Shown piece by piece: positions 14,969 to 15,878 of a stretch of DNA of 15,878 bases (position 1 is its first letter; each line of letters starts with the position of its first letter). Where the stretch lies: contig JAUUYW010000034.1 of NCBI GenBank assembly GCA_030590265.1, forward strand, positions 1-15,878. The letters run 5' to 3'. The position numbers and the translations under genes are program-made. The notes beneath the pieces are model-generated. The model ran no database searches. It had not been told where the DNA came from and saw only the letters and a program-made list of their open reading frames with translations. This DNA is from Candidatus Krumholzibacteriia bacterium. GTDB taxonomy: Bacteria > Krumholzibacteriota > Krumholzibacteriia > LZORAL124-64-63.

Positions 14969-15878
14969 CAGCTCAGGATCTCCTTTAGGGCGGACAGGCA
15001 GGCCTGGTTTTCTTCAGGCAGCCCCACGCTGATGCGCAAAGCTCCTTCACCGAGGCCGAAAGCATGCATGGGGCGCACGATGACACCCTTGTGCAACAAG
15101 TCGTTAGTCAATTTACCAGCATCCTCTTGGCAGCGCACCAAAATAAAATTGGTTTGGCTGGGAACCACTTCAAAACCGAGCTCAGACAGCTCTCCGGACA
15201 GCCAATCCAGCTGGTCCCGATTGCGTTGAGCGCGTCCGGCCACTTCATGCCAGTTTTCAAGGCAGGCGATGGCTGCGGCTTGACTCAGCATATTGACATT
15301 GAAAGGCTCACGGGTTTTGTGCAATTCCCCGATCAAACTGGGATGGCCGACTCCATAGCCAACACGCAATCCAGCCAAACTGTGAATTTTACTGAAAGTG
15401 CGCAGAATCACCAGATTGGGGTGCTCCTCCAGCATGGGCAAGGCTTGGGGGTAATCGTCAGCGGTCACGAATTCGTAGTAGGCCTCATCAATACCAACAA
15501 TGACGTTGTCTGGGATACGCTCCAAAAAACGATCAAATTCTTCGGCTGTGTTGTAAGTGCCGGTGGGGTTGTTGGGATTGCAGACAATGACCAGTTTGGT
15601 CTTGTCATCCACCTGGTCGGCCATGGCCTGAAGGTCATGTTTGTCCGCGTCATCCAGAGGCACCGGGCGGCCGCATTCAAAATGAACTCCGGTGGTGAGG
15701 GCATAGACAATGAAGCTGTGGTGGCTGTAGACCACATTCTCCCCCGGGCTGACCAGGGCACGGATGAGCATGTCGATGACTTCGTTGCTACCGTTGCCGA
15801 AGATGATGCTTTCGGGGCTCACGTCCAGGTGTTGAGAAAGACTCCGGGTAAGATTAAAACAGGCTGCATCCGGATAAC
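14968..15878 (-). CDS. hisC: Histidinol-phosphate / aromatic aminotransferase, HisC family (5' end outside the window)
   Basis: The frame is open through the right edge, so the N-terminus (roughly 60-75 residues by comparison with the family's ~360) is missing; 302 residues remain. A GTG at 15822 is internal, not the start, because YPDAACFNLTRSLSQHL before it is typical HisC sequence. This is a PLP-dependent fold-type I aminotransferase: GNGSNEVI, CNPNNPTGT, DEAYYEF and TFSKIHSLAGLRVGY, whose Lys (codon 15388-15390) should bind PLP. HisC uses histidinol phosphate in histidine synthesis, but homologues in aromatic operons also or instead transaminate phenylpyruvate-type acids. The one-base overlap with aroF and the absence of his genes favour the aromatic role, though sequence alone cannot settle it. 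Confidence 0.92.
   Translation of the reverse strand, partial: YPDAACFNLTRSLSQHLDVSPESIIFGNGSNEVIDMLIRALVSPGENVVYSHHSFIVYALTTGVHFECGRPVPLDDADKHDLQAMADQVDDKTKLVIVCNPNNPTGTYNTAEEFDRFLERIPDNVIVGIDEAYYEFVTADDYPQALPMLEEHPNLVILRTFSKIHSLAGLRVGYGVGHPSLIGELHKTREPFNVNMLSQAAAIACLENWHEVAGRAQRNRDQLDWLSGELSELGFEVVPSQTNFILVRCQEDAGKLTNDLLHKGVIVRPMHAFGLGEGALRISVGLPEENQACLSALKEILS

Noticed and set aside
1..15878. Mobile elements, CRISPR arrays, tRNA or rRNA genes, toxin-antitoxin or defence systems
   Set aside because: Nearly all of the sequence is covered by tightly packed housekeeping genes; no transposase, regularly spaced direct repeats or cloverleaf-like segment was seen in the gaps, none of which exceeds 151 bp.

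Overview
The window is a single collinear block of bacterial housekeeping genes. Every supported gene lies on the minus strand, so transcription runs from the right edge to the left. The organism is almost certainly a Gram-negative (diderm) bacterium, because it carries a lapA-lapB pair (lipopolysaccharide assembly) and a membrane-anchored SPOR-domain protein. The gene order recalls proteobacterial chromosomes, but the Cmk-PlsC fusion and the composition of the block do not identify a phylum. A deltaproteobacterial-type or other diderm lineage is a guess. I see no mobile element, CRISPR array, tRNA, rRNA or sign of recent transfer.

Layout in transcription order: (1) hisC, cut by the right edge, then aroF (DAHP synthase), then a cytidylate kinase fused to a PlsC-type acyltransferase. 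Successive stop and start codons of these three genes overlap by one base (TGATG). (2) A 151-bp gap with a candidate promoter and leader hairpin, then rpsA (six-domain ribosomal protein S1) and a terminator-like hairpin. (3) mtaB and miaB, two related tRNA methylthiotransferases that overlap. (4) lapA and lapB, overlapping by 8 bp, followed with almost no gap by a TPR/SPOR membrane protein and then mutS. (5) A 120-bp gap and a large multi-GAF signalling protein that runs off the left edge.

The hisC-aroF-cmk-rpsA order resembles the mixed-function supraoperon known in proteobacteria (serC-pheA-hisC-tyrA/aroA-cmk-rpsA), and rpsA-(ihfB)-lapA-lapB is also a familiar order. Here ihfB is absent and mtaB-miaB sits in its place. 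The block therefore joins aromatic amino acid synthesis, nucleotide and phospholipid synthesis, translation, tRNA modification, LPS control and mismatch repair.

Several starts were moved from the longest reading frame because the extra N-terminus only overlapped the upstream gene, or because a good Shine-Dalgarno site marked a later start (rpsA, cmk-plsC, the SPOR protein). I found no clearly new multi-gene system. The most interesting items are the kinase-acyltransferase fusion, the apparently degenerate GGDEF-like C-terminus of the GAF protein, and the unnamed SPOR protein between lapB and mutS.
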